Assembly (NCBI GenBank): GCA_023410155.1
Contig: JAEYQF010000071.1
Span: 1 to 13,959, forward strand
Direction of reading: 5' to 3'
Length of the DNA stretch: 13,959 bases
Origin: Verrucomicrobiota bacterium
GTDB taxonomy: Bacteria; Verrucomicrobiota; Verrucomicrobiia; Opitutales; Opitutaceae
Below the pieces are notes generated by a model. That model was not told the origin of the DNA. It saw only the letters and a list, made by a program, of their open reading frames with translations, and searched no databases. Positions 1-7,908 of the stretch are shown piece after piece (position 1 is the stretch's first letter; each line of letters starts with the position of its first letter). The translations under genes and the position numbers were made by a program.

Positions 1-36
1 AAACCCGGGGCGGCCCACGAGGTCACCCGACCCGGG
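1..36 (-). terminator. Probable intrinsic terminator of the arabinose operon, cut by the window edge
   Basis: Bases 4-14 and 26-36 form an inverted repeat of 11 bp with 9 matches around an 11-base loop. Both arms contain CCCGGG. Read on the minus strand the hairpin is followed by TTT, and the window then ends. It begins 24 bases past the stop codon of the symporter gene, the last gene of the minus-strand operon, which is where a terminator is expected. The full U-tract cannot be seen, so the call is tentative. Confidence 0.45.
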
Positions 37-60
37 ACAGAGTGCGGCTTGAATCGACGC

Positions 61-1758
61 TTACGACAGCCAGAAGCTGAAGTAGACGTAGAGGCCGAGC
101 ACGAGGGCGAGGATGGCGCCGGAGAGAACCTTGTTTCCGGTGTCCCAGCTCTTGCCGATTTCGGCGCCGGCGGTCTCCTTGACGGAACCGTAGGTGAGGC
201 CGGCGACCTTTTCCGGCGGAGGCGGCGGAGTCATCAACGACACGACCACGATGATCACGGCGCTGGCGAGCAGCAGCACGCCGGTGGCGTAGAGGAAGTT
301 GAAGTCGCCGATCGCGGCGAAGAGGGTGGGCGTCTCCATCTTACCCGTGCCGTAGAAGGTCTGCATGGTGAGCTTGAGCATGCCGAGGATGAAGCCGCCC
401 ACGAGACCCCAAGTCGCACCGGCCGAGTTGATGCGTTTCCAGCACAGGCCGATGATGAAGACTGCGGTGATCGGCGGAGCGAGGTAGCCCTGCACACTTT
501 GCAGATACTGATAGAGACCGCCGCCAGAGATCTTGGCCATGACGGGAATCCAGAGGATGCCGAGGATCACGACGGAAGCGGTGGCGATGCGGCCGACGTT
601 GAGCAGGTGCTTCTGCGAGCGTCCGGGACGGAGTTTCTCGTAGATGTCGATCGTGAAGAGCGACGCGCTGGAGTTGAACAGCGAGGCGAGCGAGCTCATG
701 AGGGCCGCGAGCAAGCACGCGACGATGAGGCCGCGAATGCCGGTCGGGAGCAGGGCCTTGACGAGGGTCGGGAACACCTGGTCGCCATCGATCGCGCCGA
801 CTTCCACGCCGCCGACGATCTTGGGCGGAAGGGTGATGATGCCCTTCTGGTGAAGCGCCCAGCCGATCATGCCGGGAACGAGGAAGATGAGGACGGGCCA
901 GATCTTCAACAGACCGCCGAAGAGCGCACCGCGGCGAGCGGTGGCGAGATCTTTGGCGGAGAGGACGCGCTGCACGATGTATTGGTCGGTGCACCAATAC
1001 CAGATGCCGATGATGGGCGAGGCGATGAGCACGCCGAGCCACGGGAAGTCCGGATCGCTGAGCGGGCGCCAGAGAGCGAAGGACTCCTTGTTGGCCTTGG
1101 CCATCGAAACGAGTTCTCCCCAGCCGCCGAGTTTATCGAGGCCGATGTAGGTGATGACAAAGGAGCCAAAGAGAATGATCACGGCCTGCGGCGTCGACGT
1201 GTTCATAATGGCGCGCATGCCGCCGAACACGGTGTAAACGCCGGTGATGATGACGGTCGAAAACGCACCAATCCAAAACGCGTTGGCCGTGAAGCCACCG
1301 ATCGTGAAGGAGATTTCCGGCAGCAGCGCCTGGAATACGATCGCCCCGGCGTAAACGGTCACGCTGACCTTGGTGAACACATAGGCGACGAGCGACACGC
1401 AGGACAGCACGAGCCGGGTGCGGGCGCTGAAGCGGCGCTCGAGGAACTCGGGAATCGTCTCGACGCCGGACTTGTAATAGAACGGCACGAAGAAACCCGC
1501 GAGGACGATCAAGCACCACGCGTGGAGCTCCCAGTGCGCCATCGCCATACCGGTGGCAGCGCCCTGGCCGGCGAGTCCGACGATGTGCTCGGAGCCGATG
1601 TTGGAGGTAAAGATCGAGGCACCGATCACGACCCAGCCGGCATTTCGTCCGGCGAGGAAGTAGTCCTTGGTATCTTTCTGGTGGCGACCATACCACCAAG
1701 CCACCCAGCCGATGAGGCCGAAGTAGAGCGAGATTACGATCCAGTCGAGGGATTGCAT
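61..1758 (-). CDS. SGLT-type sodium/sugar symporter (SSS family), probable L-arabinose importer
   Basis: The product has 565 residues and is very hydrophobic, with about 14 membrane segments, matching the sodium:solute symporter family in length and layout. Family landmarks are visible: SNIGSEHIVGLAG near residues 52-64, the YWCTDQYIVQRVLSAK stretch near 254-269, and the Ser-rich SSLASLFNSSASLFTIDIY segment near 355-373. That last segment corresponds to the Na2 sodium-site helix of SGLT proteins such as the Vibrio galactose transporter. A proline run (TPPPPP, near residue 510) precedes a cytoplasmic stretch and a final membrane helix. The ATG at 1758 gives the usual start just before helix 1. 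It is the last gene of the ara operon, 128 bp after araD, so sodium-coupled uptake of L-arabinose is the likely role. The substrate is inferred from the neighbours, and related sugars or arabinosides are possible. The start has no Shine-Dalgarno sequence. Confidence 0.9.
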   Translation of the reverse strand: MQSLDWIVISLYFGLIGWVAWWYGRHQKDTKDYFLAGRNAGWVVIGASIFTSNIGSEHIVGLAGQGAATGMAMAHWELHAWCLIVLAGFFVPFYYKSGVETIPEFLERRFSARTRLVLSCVSLVAYVFTKVSVTVYAGAIVFQALLPEISFTIGGFTANAFWIGAFSTVIITGVYTVFGGMRAIMNTSTPQAVIILFGSFVITYIGLDKLGGWGELVSMAKANKESFALWRPLSDPDFPWLGVLIASPIIGIWYWCTDQYIVQRVLSAKDLATARRGALFGGLLKIWPVLIFLVPGMIGWALHQKGIITLPPKIVGGVEVGAIDGDQVFPTLVKALLPTGIRGLIVACLLAALMSSLASLFNSSASLFTIDIYEKLRPGRSQKHLLNVGRIATASVVILGILWIPVMAKISGGGLYQYLQSVQGYLAPPITAVFIIGLCWKRINSAGATWGLVGGFILGMLKLTMQTFYGTGKMETPTLFAAIGDFNFLYATGVLLLASAVIIVVVSLMTPPPPPEKVAGLTYGSVKETAGAEIGKSWDTGNKVLSGAILALVLGLYVYFSFWLS

Positions 1759-1886
1759 ATTGGTTTGGGGGAGAAACAGAGACGGGGGGAATCCGTATCG
1801 CGGAGGGGAGCCGCCACCTTCGTGAAGTTAGCGCCGGAGGCGAGCGCGAATCCGCATGAAACTTTAGACTATGCCAGCCGCGGGCT

Positions 1887-2588
1887 TCACTTCGCCTGGC
1901 CGTAGTAGGCGCCGGGCCCGTGCTTGCGTTTGAAATGCTTGTTGAGCAGCGCGGACTCGATCGTCGGCAGTTGCGGCTCCAGCTGCAGCGACATGAGCGC
2001 CATGTGCGCGATGCACTCGACCGCGACAGCGACCTCGACGGCTTTGGCGACCGTCGCGCCCCAGGTGAAGGGAGCGTGGCGATTCACGAGCACACCGGGA
2101 TAATCGAGCGGATCGAGCTGACCGGTGGAGAAGCGCTCGACGATGACGTTGCCTGTTTCCCACTCGTAAGCGCCGCCGGAGATCTCGGCGTCGGTCATTT
2201 TGCGGGTGACGGGAATGTTGCCGAAAAAGTAGTCGGCATGAGTCGTCCCGAAGATCGGAATCTCACGGCCGGCCTGCGCAAACGCCGTCGCGTGCGACGA
2301 GTGCGTGTGCACGACCCCCCCGATGCTGGGGAACGCGAGAAACAGCCGACGGTGCGTCGGCGTATCCGAGGAAGGATTGAGAGTGCCTTCGACCTTCTTG
2401 CCGTCGAGATCGACGAGCACCATGTCCTCGGGTCGCAGCTTAGCGTAATCCACTCCGCTGGGCTTGATGGCGAAAATGCCACGCGAACGATCGATCGCGC
2501 TGGCGTTGCCGAAGGTGAGATTGATCAGCCCGTGCTTCGGCAGGAGGAGATTGGCCTCATAGGCTTCGCGTTTGAGATCTTCGAGCAT
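1887..2588 (-). CDS. araD: L-ribulose-5-phosphate 4-epimerase
   Basis: This cytosolic enzyme converts L-ribulose 5-phosphate to D-xylulose 5-phosphate, the last step before the pentose phosphate pathway. The product has 233 residues, close to the 231 of Escherichia coli AraD, and collinear identity runs along the whole length. It is a class II aldolase fold. Zinc ligands are visible at H94 and H96 (VVHTHSSHA) and H171. Other conserved stretches are SSDTPTHR near 73-80, TTHADY near 115-120 and the C-terminal HGPGAYYGQ carrying the catalytic-region tyrosines near 228-229. The frame is open to 2609, but [14 protein letters not shown] at 2588 matches the normal family N-terminus, so that ATG is chosen. 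Upstream, a 93-bp gap to araA is filled by an inverted repeat. No Shine-Dalgarno is visible. Confidence 0.96.
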   Translation of the reverse strand: MLEDLKREAYEANLLLPKHGLINLTFGNASAIDRSRGIFAIKPSGVDYAKLRPEDMVLVDLDGKKVEGTLNPSSDTPTHRRLFLAFPSIGGVVHTHSSHATAFAQAGREIPIFGTTHADYFFGNIPVTRKMTDAEISGGAYEWETGNVIVERFSTGQLDPLDYPGVLVNRHAPFTWGATVAKAVEVAVAVECIAHMALMSLQLEPQLPTIESALLNKHFKRKHGPGAYYGQAK

Positions 2589-2604
2589 GGGCGGATGGTT
2601 TAGA

Positions 2605-2673
2605 ACCACGGAGGCACAGAGAACACGGAGAAAATCACAGAAGAGGACTCCGTGAGCTCTGTGTCTCTGTGGT
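2605..2673. repeat. Imperfect inverted repeat of the CACAGAG type between araA and araD
   Basis: Arms at 2605-2630 and 2648-2673 are 26 bp each, with 22 matching positions, separated by a 17-base AT-richer loop. The arms are built from short units such as CACGGAG, CACAGAG and CTCTGTG. Transcribed as part of the ara mRNA, this would fold into a long stem-loop just 3' of araA and just before araD. Its accidental translation contains SVFSVPPWF and HRDTEL. From memory, this is the hallmark of a dispersed intergenic repeat in several environmental phyla that is often mis-annotated as small proteins. The structure is seen directly; membership of a dispersed family is recalled, not tested. Confidence 0.75.
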
Positions 2674-2681
2674 GAACTCCA

Positions 2682-4190
2682 TTAGACGCGGATGCCTTGC
2701 GCGAGGTGGTAGTAAACCTCGTTGTTGCGGAGATCCTGCTTGAGCTGCGACAGCTTGGTGTCGCCGTTGATGACCACGGTCTCGATGCCGGCGATCGTCG
2801 CGAAGTCCTCGAGCATCTCGGTCGTGACGTCGTAGGCGTAGCCGGTGTGGTGCGCACCGCCGGCGAGAATCCACGCCTGGCAGGCGGTCTTGAAATCGGG
2901 GAGACATTCCCACACGGCGCGAGCGACGGGGAGCTTGGGCATCGCGGGAACTTTGACGGCTTTGACCTCGTTCACGAGCAGGCGGAAGCGGTTGCCGAGA
3001 TCGATGAGCGAGGCGTTGAGCGCGGGACCGGTCGCCGCGTCGAAGACGAGGCGGATCGGGTCTTCCTTGCCGCCGATGCCGAGCGGATGAACTTCGACCT
3101 TCGGTTTGCCGGCCGCGATCGTCGGGCAGATCTCGAGCATGTGCGCGCCGAGCACCTGGTGACCCTTGGGCGAGAGGTGATACGTGTAATCCTCCATGAA
3201 CGACACGCCGCCGAGCAGACCCGCGTTCATGACCTTCATGGCGCGGACGAGCGCGGATGTTTTCCAATCGCCTTCGCCGCCGAAACCGTAACCGGCTGCC
3301 ATGAGGCGCTGCGTCGCCATGCCGGGAAGTTGGCGGAGGCCGTGCAGATCCTCGAAGGTGTCGGTGAAGCCCTTGTAACCGCCCTCAGCGAGAAACGCGC
3401 CGAGACCGAGTTCGAGTCGCGCGGAGTAGCGAATCTCGTCGTGACGCTTGCCGCCTTTTTTCAACGCGGGGACGACGCTGTAGGTTTTCTCGTAGCTTGC
3501 GCAGAGATCGGAGATGTCAGAGTCCGAGACGGCGTCGACCTTTGCGACGAGGTCGCCGATGCCGTGGGTGTTTACGGCAAAGCCGAACTTGAGCTCGCTG
3601 GCGACCTTGTCGCCTTCCGTGCCGGCGACCTGGCGCATGTTGTCGCCGAAACGCACGAACTTCGCGCCCTGCCAGTCGTGCCACGCGCGGGCGGCGCGTT
3701 GCCAGGCGGCGATGCGCTCGTGGACCTCGGGGTCGGACCAGTGGCCGACCACCACTTTGCGGCCAAGGCGCATGCGCGTGTGGATGAACCCGGCCTCGCG
3801 GTCGCCGTGGGCGGCCTGATTGAGGTTCATGAAGTCCATGTCGATCGACGACCACGGCAGGTCGCGATTGAACTGCGTGTGCAGATGGAGGAACGGCTTC
3901 TTGAGCTGGCTCAGTCCGCGAATCCACATCTTCGACGGCGAAAACGTGTGCATCCATAGCACGAGGCCGGCGCAGTTCGCGTCGTTGTTCGCGGCGAGCA
4001 TCACGTTAGTGATCTCGTCGGGCGTGGTGAGGAGCGCCTTGAAAACCGTCTTGAGCGGAAGTTTTTTCGAGGTCGCCAGGGCGTCAGCGACTTTTTGGGC
4101 GTTGGCCGCGACTTCCTTGAGCGGGCCGGGGCCATAGAGGTGCTGCGAACCGCAGACGAACCAGATTTCGGGGGAGGCGAGAAGTTGCAT
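2682..4190 (-). CDS. araA: L-arabinose isomerase
   Basis: This cytosolic, metal-dependent enzyme converts L-arabinose to L-ribulose, the first step of the pathway. The product has 502 residues against 500 in Escherichia coli, with the standard N-terminus ([14 protein letters not shown]). Catalytic and metal-binding residues line up: E306 in [11 protein letters not shown]333 in [10 protein letters not shown]350 in GAHMLEICP, and H447/H448 in GGAHHTGY. There are no gaps or breaks. The ATG at 4190 is the natural start, 31 bp downstream of the araB stop, so the two genes are almost certainly cotranscribed. The bases before the ATG are pyrimidine-rich with no Shine-Dalgarno sequence. The distance from araA to araD is larger and holds the inverted repeat. 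Confidence 0.97.
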   Translation of the reverse strand: MQLLASPEIWFVCGSQHLYGPGPLKEVAANAQKVADALATSKKLPLKTVFKALLTTPDEITNVMLAANNDANCAGLVLWMHTFSPSKMWIRGLSQLKKPFLHLHTQFNRDLPWSSIDMDFMNLNQAAHGDREAGFIHTRMRLGRKVVVGHWSDPEVHERIAAWQRAARAWHDWQGAKFVRFGDNMRQVAGTEGDKVASELKFGFAVNTHGIGDLVAKVDAVSDSDISDLCASYEKTYSVVPALKKGGKRHDEIRYSARLELGLGAFLAEGGYKGFTDTFEDLHGLRQLPGMATQRLMAAGYGFGGEGDWKTSALVRAMKVMNAGLLGGVSFMEDYTYHLSPKGHQVLGAHMLEICPTIAAGKPKVEVHPLGIGGKEDPIRLVFDAATGPALNASLIDLGNRFRLLVNEVKAVKVPAMPKLPVARAVWECLPDFKTACQAWILAGGAHHTGYAYDVTTEMLEDFATIAGIETVVINGDTKLSQLKQDLRNNEVYYHLAQGIRV

Positions 4191-4221
4191 AAACGGGGGA
4201 GGACTGTCGCGAGGGGGAAAC

Positions 4222-5886
4222 TCAGGCAGCGGAAACCTTCTGCTTCAGGAGCAGCAGGTCCTTCATCACGGCGCTCAAATCGGCGGTCTTGTTCAGGCCG
4301 CCCAGGGAGTCGTGCAGTTGCCGGTAGAGACGATAAAGTTCGTTGTAGGTGGCTCGAGCAGCGGCACGCGGTTTGTAGGACACCTTTTTCAAGGACGTCA
4401 TCTTGCGCTGGGCGGTCGGGAAATCCGGGTGCGCGCCTGCGAGCACGGCCGCGGACACGGCGGAGCCGAGCGCGCACGCTTGCGAGGAACCGGCGACGAG
4501 CATCGTGCAACCGGTCACGTCGGCGTAGATCTGCATGAGCAGAGGATTTTTTTCCGCGATGCCGCCGGCGCAAACCACCCGGTCGATCGGAACGCCATAT
4601 TCGCGGATCCGCTCGATGATGGCGCGCGCCCCGAACGCCGTGGCCTCGATCAGGGCGCGGTAAATTTCGGCCTTGGTCGTGTGCAACGTGAGACCGGCGA
4701 GAAGGCCGGTGAGCATCGGGTCGACGAGAATCGTGCGGTTGCCGTTGTGCCAATCGAGCGCGAGCAGGCCGCTTTGGCCGGGCTTCAGCTTCGCCGCCTC
4801 GCGGCTGAATTGCGCGTGCAGAGCGCCATCGCCTTCGCAGACGTGCTCGACCCACCACTTGAAGATATCACCCACGGCGGACTGGCCGGCCTCGATGCCG
4901 TAGTAACCGGGAAGGATAGCGCCCTTGACGATGCCGCAGATGCCCGGGATGTCGGCGACGGTCTTTGAGGCCGAAACCACGCCGCAATCACAGGTGGAGG
5001 TGCCGATGACCTTGACCAGCGTGCCCTCGGTGACGCCGCAGCCGATCGCGCCGTAGTGCACGTCGAACTCGCCGATGGCAACCGGGATGCCGGTGCGCAG
5101 GCCGAGCCGCTTGGCCCACTCGGGAGACAATTGTCCCGCGGGCTCCGTGGCGTCATAGGCTTTTGGATACAGCCGATCCCGCAGGTCCGCGAGCTTCGGA
5201 TCGAGCATCGCGAGGAACTCCTTGTCGGGCAGTCCGCCCCATTCGTCGCTGTAGAATGCTTTGTGGCCAGCCGGGCAAATGCCGGCCTTGACCTGGCGGG
5301 GATCGGTTACCCCGGCAAGGACGGAGGGGATCCAGTCGGCGAGCTCGACCCACGAATACGCGGCATTGAACACCGCGGGCGCCACGTTGAGGCAGTGCCA
5401 GAGTTTGGACCACCACCATTCGGAAGAGTAGGTATTGCCGCATTTCGCGAGGAAGTGCGGACGGTGCTTCGAGGCGATCTCGGTGATCTTAGCCGCCTCG
5501 CGCCAGCTCGTGTGATCCTTCCACAGCCAGCACTGAGCATGGGGGTTCTTCTGGAACTTCTTCTGCAGCGCGAGCGGGACATTCTTGGCGTCGACCGGAA
5601 TCGGACTCGAACCGGTGGTGTCGACGCCGATGCCGATGATCTTGTCGGGGCTGAAGCCAGCCTGGCGCTTCGCGATCTTGATCGCTTCGCGCACGCTTTT
5701 CTCGAGGCCGAAGAGGTAGTCGCCCGGATGCTGGCGAGCGAGATGGTGATCGCGCGGATCGAGCAAAATGCCTTCCGCGCCGCTGGGGTAGGGAACGATC
5801 GCGGAGCCGAATTCGCGGCCGTCGCGACAACGAACAATGAGGGAACGCACGGAGTTCGTGCCGTAGTCGATGCCGAGGGTAAACAT
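4222..5886 (-). CDS. araB: L-ribulokinase (FGGY family)
   Basis: The enzyme phosphorylates L-ribulose to L-ribulose 5-phosphate with ATP, the second step of the pathway. The product has 554 residues; Escherichia coli AraB has 566. FGGY-kinase motifs are present: the N-terminal phosphate loop [10 protein letters not shown] at residues 5-14, DTTGSSP near 89-95, WKDHTSW near 122-128, [11 protein letters not shown] near 272-282 with the likely catalytic Asp275, the nucleotide-binding GTSTCDCG near 295-302, and a late [12 protein letters not shown] segment. The open frame begins at a TTG at 5895, but the ATG at 5886 gives [11 protein letters not shown], the family's usual N-terminus, and is preferred. 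It is the first gene of the operon and is divergent from a LacI-type regulator 89 bp away, which implies sugar-responsive control. Confidence 0.96.
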   Translation of the reverse strand: MFTLGIDYGTNSVRSLIVRCRDGREFGSAIVPYPSGAEGILLDPRDHHLARQHPGDYLFGLEKSVREAIKIAKRQAGFSPDKIIGIGVDTTGSSPIPVDAKNVPLALQKKFQKNPHAQCWLWKDHTSWREAAKITEIASKHRPHFLAKCGNTYSSEWWWSKLWHCLNVAPAVFNAAYSWVELADWIPSVLAGVTDPRQVKAGICPAGHKAFYSDEWGGLPDKEFLAMLDPKLADLRDRLYPKAYDATEPAGQLSPEWAKRLGLRTGIPVAIGEFDVHYGAIGCGVTEGTLVKVIGTSTCDCGVVSASKTVADIPGICGIVKGAILPGYYGIEAGQSAVGDIFKWWVEHVCEGDGALHAQFSREAAKLKPGQSGLLALDWHNGNRTILVDPMLTGLLAGLTLHTTKAEIYRALIEATAFGARAIIERIREYGVPIDRVVCAGGIAEKNPLLMQIYADVTGCTMLVAGSSQACALGSAVSAAVLAGAHPDFPTAQRKMTSLKKVSYKPRAAARATYNELYRLYRQLHDSLGGLNKTADLSAVMKDLLLLKQKVSAA

Positions 5887-5935
5887 CGGCGGCAAGGTAA
5901 CGGCTGCCCGGCCGAGGCGGTCAAAGCAGCCTACG

Positions 5936-5948
5936 CTTGACCGTCAAG
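5936..5948. promoter_or_regulatory. Candidate operator between araB and the LacI-type regulator
   Basis: CTTGACCGTCAAG is a perfect 13-bp palindrome around a central C, located in the 89-bp divergent gap. A further half-site GTCAA lies at 5920-5924. Operators of LacI-family regulators are typically short palindromes of this kind in the promoter of the controlled operon. A regulator bound here could repress araB and its own gene together. The palindrome is seen directly; binding is inferred. I could not identify a convincing pair of -35 and -10 boxes in the gap. Confidence 0.5.
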
Positions 5949-5975
5949 TTCAAGGGCATTTCATACGGCAACGTC

Positions 5976-7073
5976 ATGCCCCGACCGACCCTCAGCGATA
6001 TCGCCCACGCGCTTGGGTATTCGAAGAACACCATCTCGCTCGCGCTGCGCGGCAGTCCGCAGTTGCCGGAGAGCACCCGTGAACGGATCCGGCAGGAAGC
6101 CGAGCGCATGGGATACCAGCCGAATCCCGTCGTCTCGCATCTCATGTCGCAACTGAGGGCTTCCCGCGTGCGCCGCCTGCAGGCGAAGCTCGCATTGGTG
6201 AACGCGAACCTCGATCGCGATGCGTTCCGCGATCACCCGACGATTCCCACGTATGTGGAAGGCTGCGAAGCCCGGGCTGCGCGGCTGGGCTACAGTTTCG
6301 ACCGGTTCTGGCTGCATGACCCTACGCTCACGGCCGAGCGGCTCTTGCGGATCCTGTTCACACGCGGGATCAAGGGCATCATCGTCGTCGGGCTGATGGA
6401 CACTAATCATCTGCCCGACCACATGCGTGCAGTGTGGGAGAAGCTGCCGTGTGTCGTCACGGGCGTGCGCACGCGCGATCCGGCGCTGCCATTTTGCTGC
6501 GTCGATCACCACAACCTCGCGCTGATGGCCTTCGAGCGCGCGCTGGCGCTGGGCTACCAACGTCCCGGGCTTGTGCTCGACGACGTGATCGACGCCTTGG
6601 TGGAGCGACGGTTCTCGGCGGGCTATTTTACCGCGCAGCGAACCCTGCCGCGCACCGCGCGCATTCCGCTTTTCAGCGACGTCGCCGCGGCACAGCGCGA
6701 TCCGCGCATTTTCCGGAGATGGCTGACGCAGCACCGCCCTGACGTCGTCTTCACCCTCTACAACAATGTGCTCGGCTGGCTGGAAGCAGCGGGGCGTCGG
6801 GTGCCGGAGGACATCGGAGTGATCCAGCTCGAGTGGCGTTCGACGCGACCCGACGTCGCCGGGATGAACCAGCACAATCTCGTCACCGGAGAGGCGGCGG
6901 TGGACATGCTCGTCAGCCAGATCCACAACGGCGAGACCGGCGTGCCGGAGTTTCCGCGCGCGACCTTGATCGGCGCATCGTGGGTCGACGGGACCAGCGT
7001 GCGTATCCGGAAACCGGATGCAGAGCGCGGCGCCGGGCGGATCCGTGCCCGCGCCCGCGCGCGCGCGGCGTAG
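5976..7073 (+). CDS. LacI-family transcriptional regulator, probable arabinose operon repressor
   Basis: The product has 365 residues. An N-terminal LacI helix-turn-helix spans residues 4-23 (TLSDIAHALGYSKNTISLAL), followed by the hinge region RMGYQPNPVVSHLM near 45-58. The remainder has the pattern of a periplasmic-binding-protein-like effector domain. The frame is open from a TTG at 5937, but that codon lies inside the palindromic operator candidate. The ATG at 5976 (MPRPTLSDIA) fits the family much better. It is divergent from araBAD and the symporter, so it is the likely local regulator, presumably released by arabinose or a derivative. The effector is not shown by the sequence. The last 11 residues are an Arg/Ala run (RIRARARARAA) encoded by a GCGC-rich tract, which is unusual and probably not part of the folded domain. 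Confidence 0.88.
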   Translation: MPRPTLSDIAHALGYSKNTISLALRGSPQLPESTRERIRQEAERMGYQPNPVVSHLMSQLRASRVRRLQAKLALVNANLDRDAFRDHPTIPTYVEGCEARAARLGYSFDRFWLHDPTLTAERLLRILFTRGIKGIIVVGLMDTNHLPDHMRAVWEKLPCVVTGVRTRDPALPFCCVDHHNLALMAFERALALGYQRPGLVLDDVIDALVERRFSAGYFTAQRTLPRTARIPLFSDVAAAQRDPRIFRRWLTQHRPDVVFTLYNNVLGWLEAAGRRVPEDIGVIQLEWRSTRPDVAGMNQHNLVTGEAAVDMLVSQIHNGETGVPEFPRATLIGASWVDGTSVRIRKPDAERGAGRIRARARARAA

Positions 7074-7133
7074 GTAAGCGCCGTGCGAAGGCTGCGGTCG
7101 GCGTGCGAGTCAGCCGCGCCGGCGGGAATGCCG

Positions 7134-7859
7134 CTACAGCACGCCTGCTTCGCGGAAACTATAGTAGCCGCGCCCGGTGGGATCGGCGGAGTCGCGCCCG
7201 ACGATCACGTGGTCGAGGAAGTCGATATCGACTGTCCGCGCTGCCTCCCGCAGCTGACGCGTGAGTTGCACATCGGCGGCGCTGGGCGAGGGATCGCCGC
7301 TGGGGTGATTGTGCGCACAGATCACCGCAGTGGCGGATTCCCGGATCGCCTCGCGGAAAACTTCACGCGGGTGGGCGAGCGCGGCGGTGGCGGTGCCCGA
7401 GGAGACTTCGACCCGTTTCAGCAGGCGGTTTTTTCGATTCAGGCAGAGCACCCAGAATTTCTCGACCGACAGTCCGCGTGCCAGCGGCTGAAGGTGAGCG
7501 GCGACCAGGTCGGCGCGATTCAGCACGGGATTCTCCTGCGCCTGCTGCATGACGACCCGCTTGGCCACCTCCATGACCGCGATCAGTTGGAGTGACTTCA
7601 CGTGACCGATCCCCTTGAGGCGTCGGTAGTCTTTTTCCGTCCAGCCGATGAGGCCCGCCAGTGAACCGGCCTCGCTGATCAACCGGGTGGCCAGGGTCAT
7701 CACATCGTGACCTCGCGTGCCGCTTCGCAACAGCAGAGCCAGGAGTTCCGTATCGCTCAGGGCTCCTGGCCCGAGTTGTTCCAGCCGCTCCTGCGGTCGG
7801 TCACCAGCGGCCAACTGTTTCAGCCGGTTCGGCTGCGCGTAGTCGGCTGGATTCGACAT
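7134..7859 (-). CDS. radC: RadC-family (UPF0758) JAMM/MPN+ domain protein
   Basis: The product has 241 residues with two recognisable parts. An N-terminal helix-hairpin-helix-like region includes [20 protein letters not shown] and [11 protein letters not shown]-terminal MPN+ domain carries the complete JAMM metal motif: H183-N-H185, seven residues, S193, two residues, D196. The family was named for a supposed DNA-repair role that was later withdrawn, so the biochemical function is uncertain; a zinc-dependent hydrolase fold is the safe statement. The frame stays open upstream to 7967, but residues before [13 protein letters not shown] have no family resemblance, so the ATG at 7859 is chosen. 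The gene is divergent from the ThuA-family gene (49-bp gap) and converges with the LacI-type regulator gene (60 bp). In that 60-bp gap I see no convincing terminator. Confidence 0.92.
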   Translation of the reverse strand: MSNPADYAQPNRLKQLAAGDRPQERLEQLGPGALSDTELLALLLRSGTRGHDVMTLATRLISEAGSLAGLIGWTEKDYRRLKGIGHVKSLQLIAVMEVAKRVVMQQAQENPVLNRADLVAAHLQPLARGLSVEKFWVLCLNRKNRLLKRVEVSSGTATAALAHPREVFREAIRESATAVICAHNHPSGDPSPSAADVQLTRQLREAARTVDIDFLDHVIVGRDSADPTGRGYYSFREAGVL

Positions 7860-7880
7860 GAGATTCTTTTGGACAGGATT

Positions 7881-7901
7881 CCGGCCGGTGCCAACGTTGG
7901 C
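7881..7901. promoter_or_regulatory. Two adjacent palindromes in the radC / ThuA-family divergent gap
   Basis: CCGGCCGG at 7881-7888 and GCCAACGTTGGC at 7890-7901 are both perfect palindromes, separated by one base, within a 49-bp gap between two divergent starts. The second is 12 bp long with a central CG, a shape common for dimeric regulator sites, and ends seven bases before the ThuA-family ATG. A site here could control either gene. A protein-binding role is inferred only. A short palindrome such as CCGGCCGG is not rare in GC-rich DNA. Confidence 0.35.
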
Positions 7902-7908
7902 TACTGTC

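Noticed and set aside
49..1905. 618-codon open frame on the plus strand, opposite the symporter gene
   Set aside because: It is antisense to a clearly conserved membrane transporter. Its translation is a low-complexity mix of Asp, Glu, Arg, Gly and His, typical of the reverse strand of hydrophobic GC-rich genes, and shows no domain.
2600..2857. Small minus-strand frame ending in SVFSVPPWF
   Set aside because: This is a spurious translation of the inverted repeat plus an out-of-frame part of araA, not a gene.
2697..3959. 420-codon open frame on the plus strand opposite araA
   Set aside because: araA on the minus strand is complete with all catalytic residues; the opposite frame shows no recognisable protein.
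5937..5975. TTG at 5937 as start of the LacI-type regulator
   Set aside because: It would put the start inside the palindromic operator candidate and add 13 residues unlike the family; the ATG at 5976 gives the normal N-terminus.
5961..6926. 321-codon minus-strand frame opposite the LacI-type regulator
   Set aside because: The plus-strand gene has a clear helix-turn-helix and effector domain; the opposite frame is motif-free.
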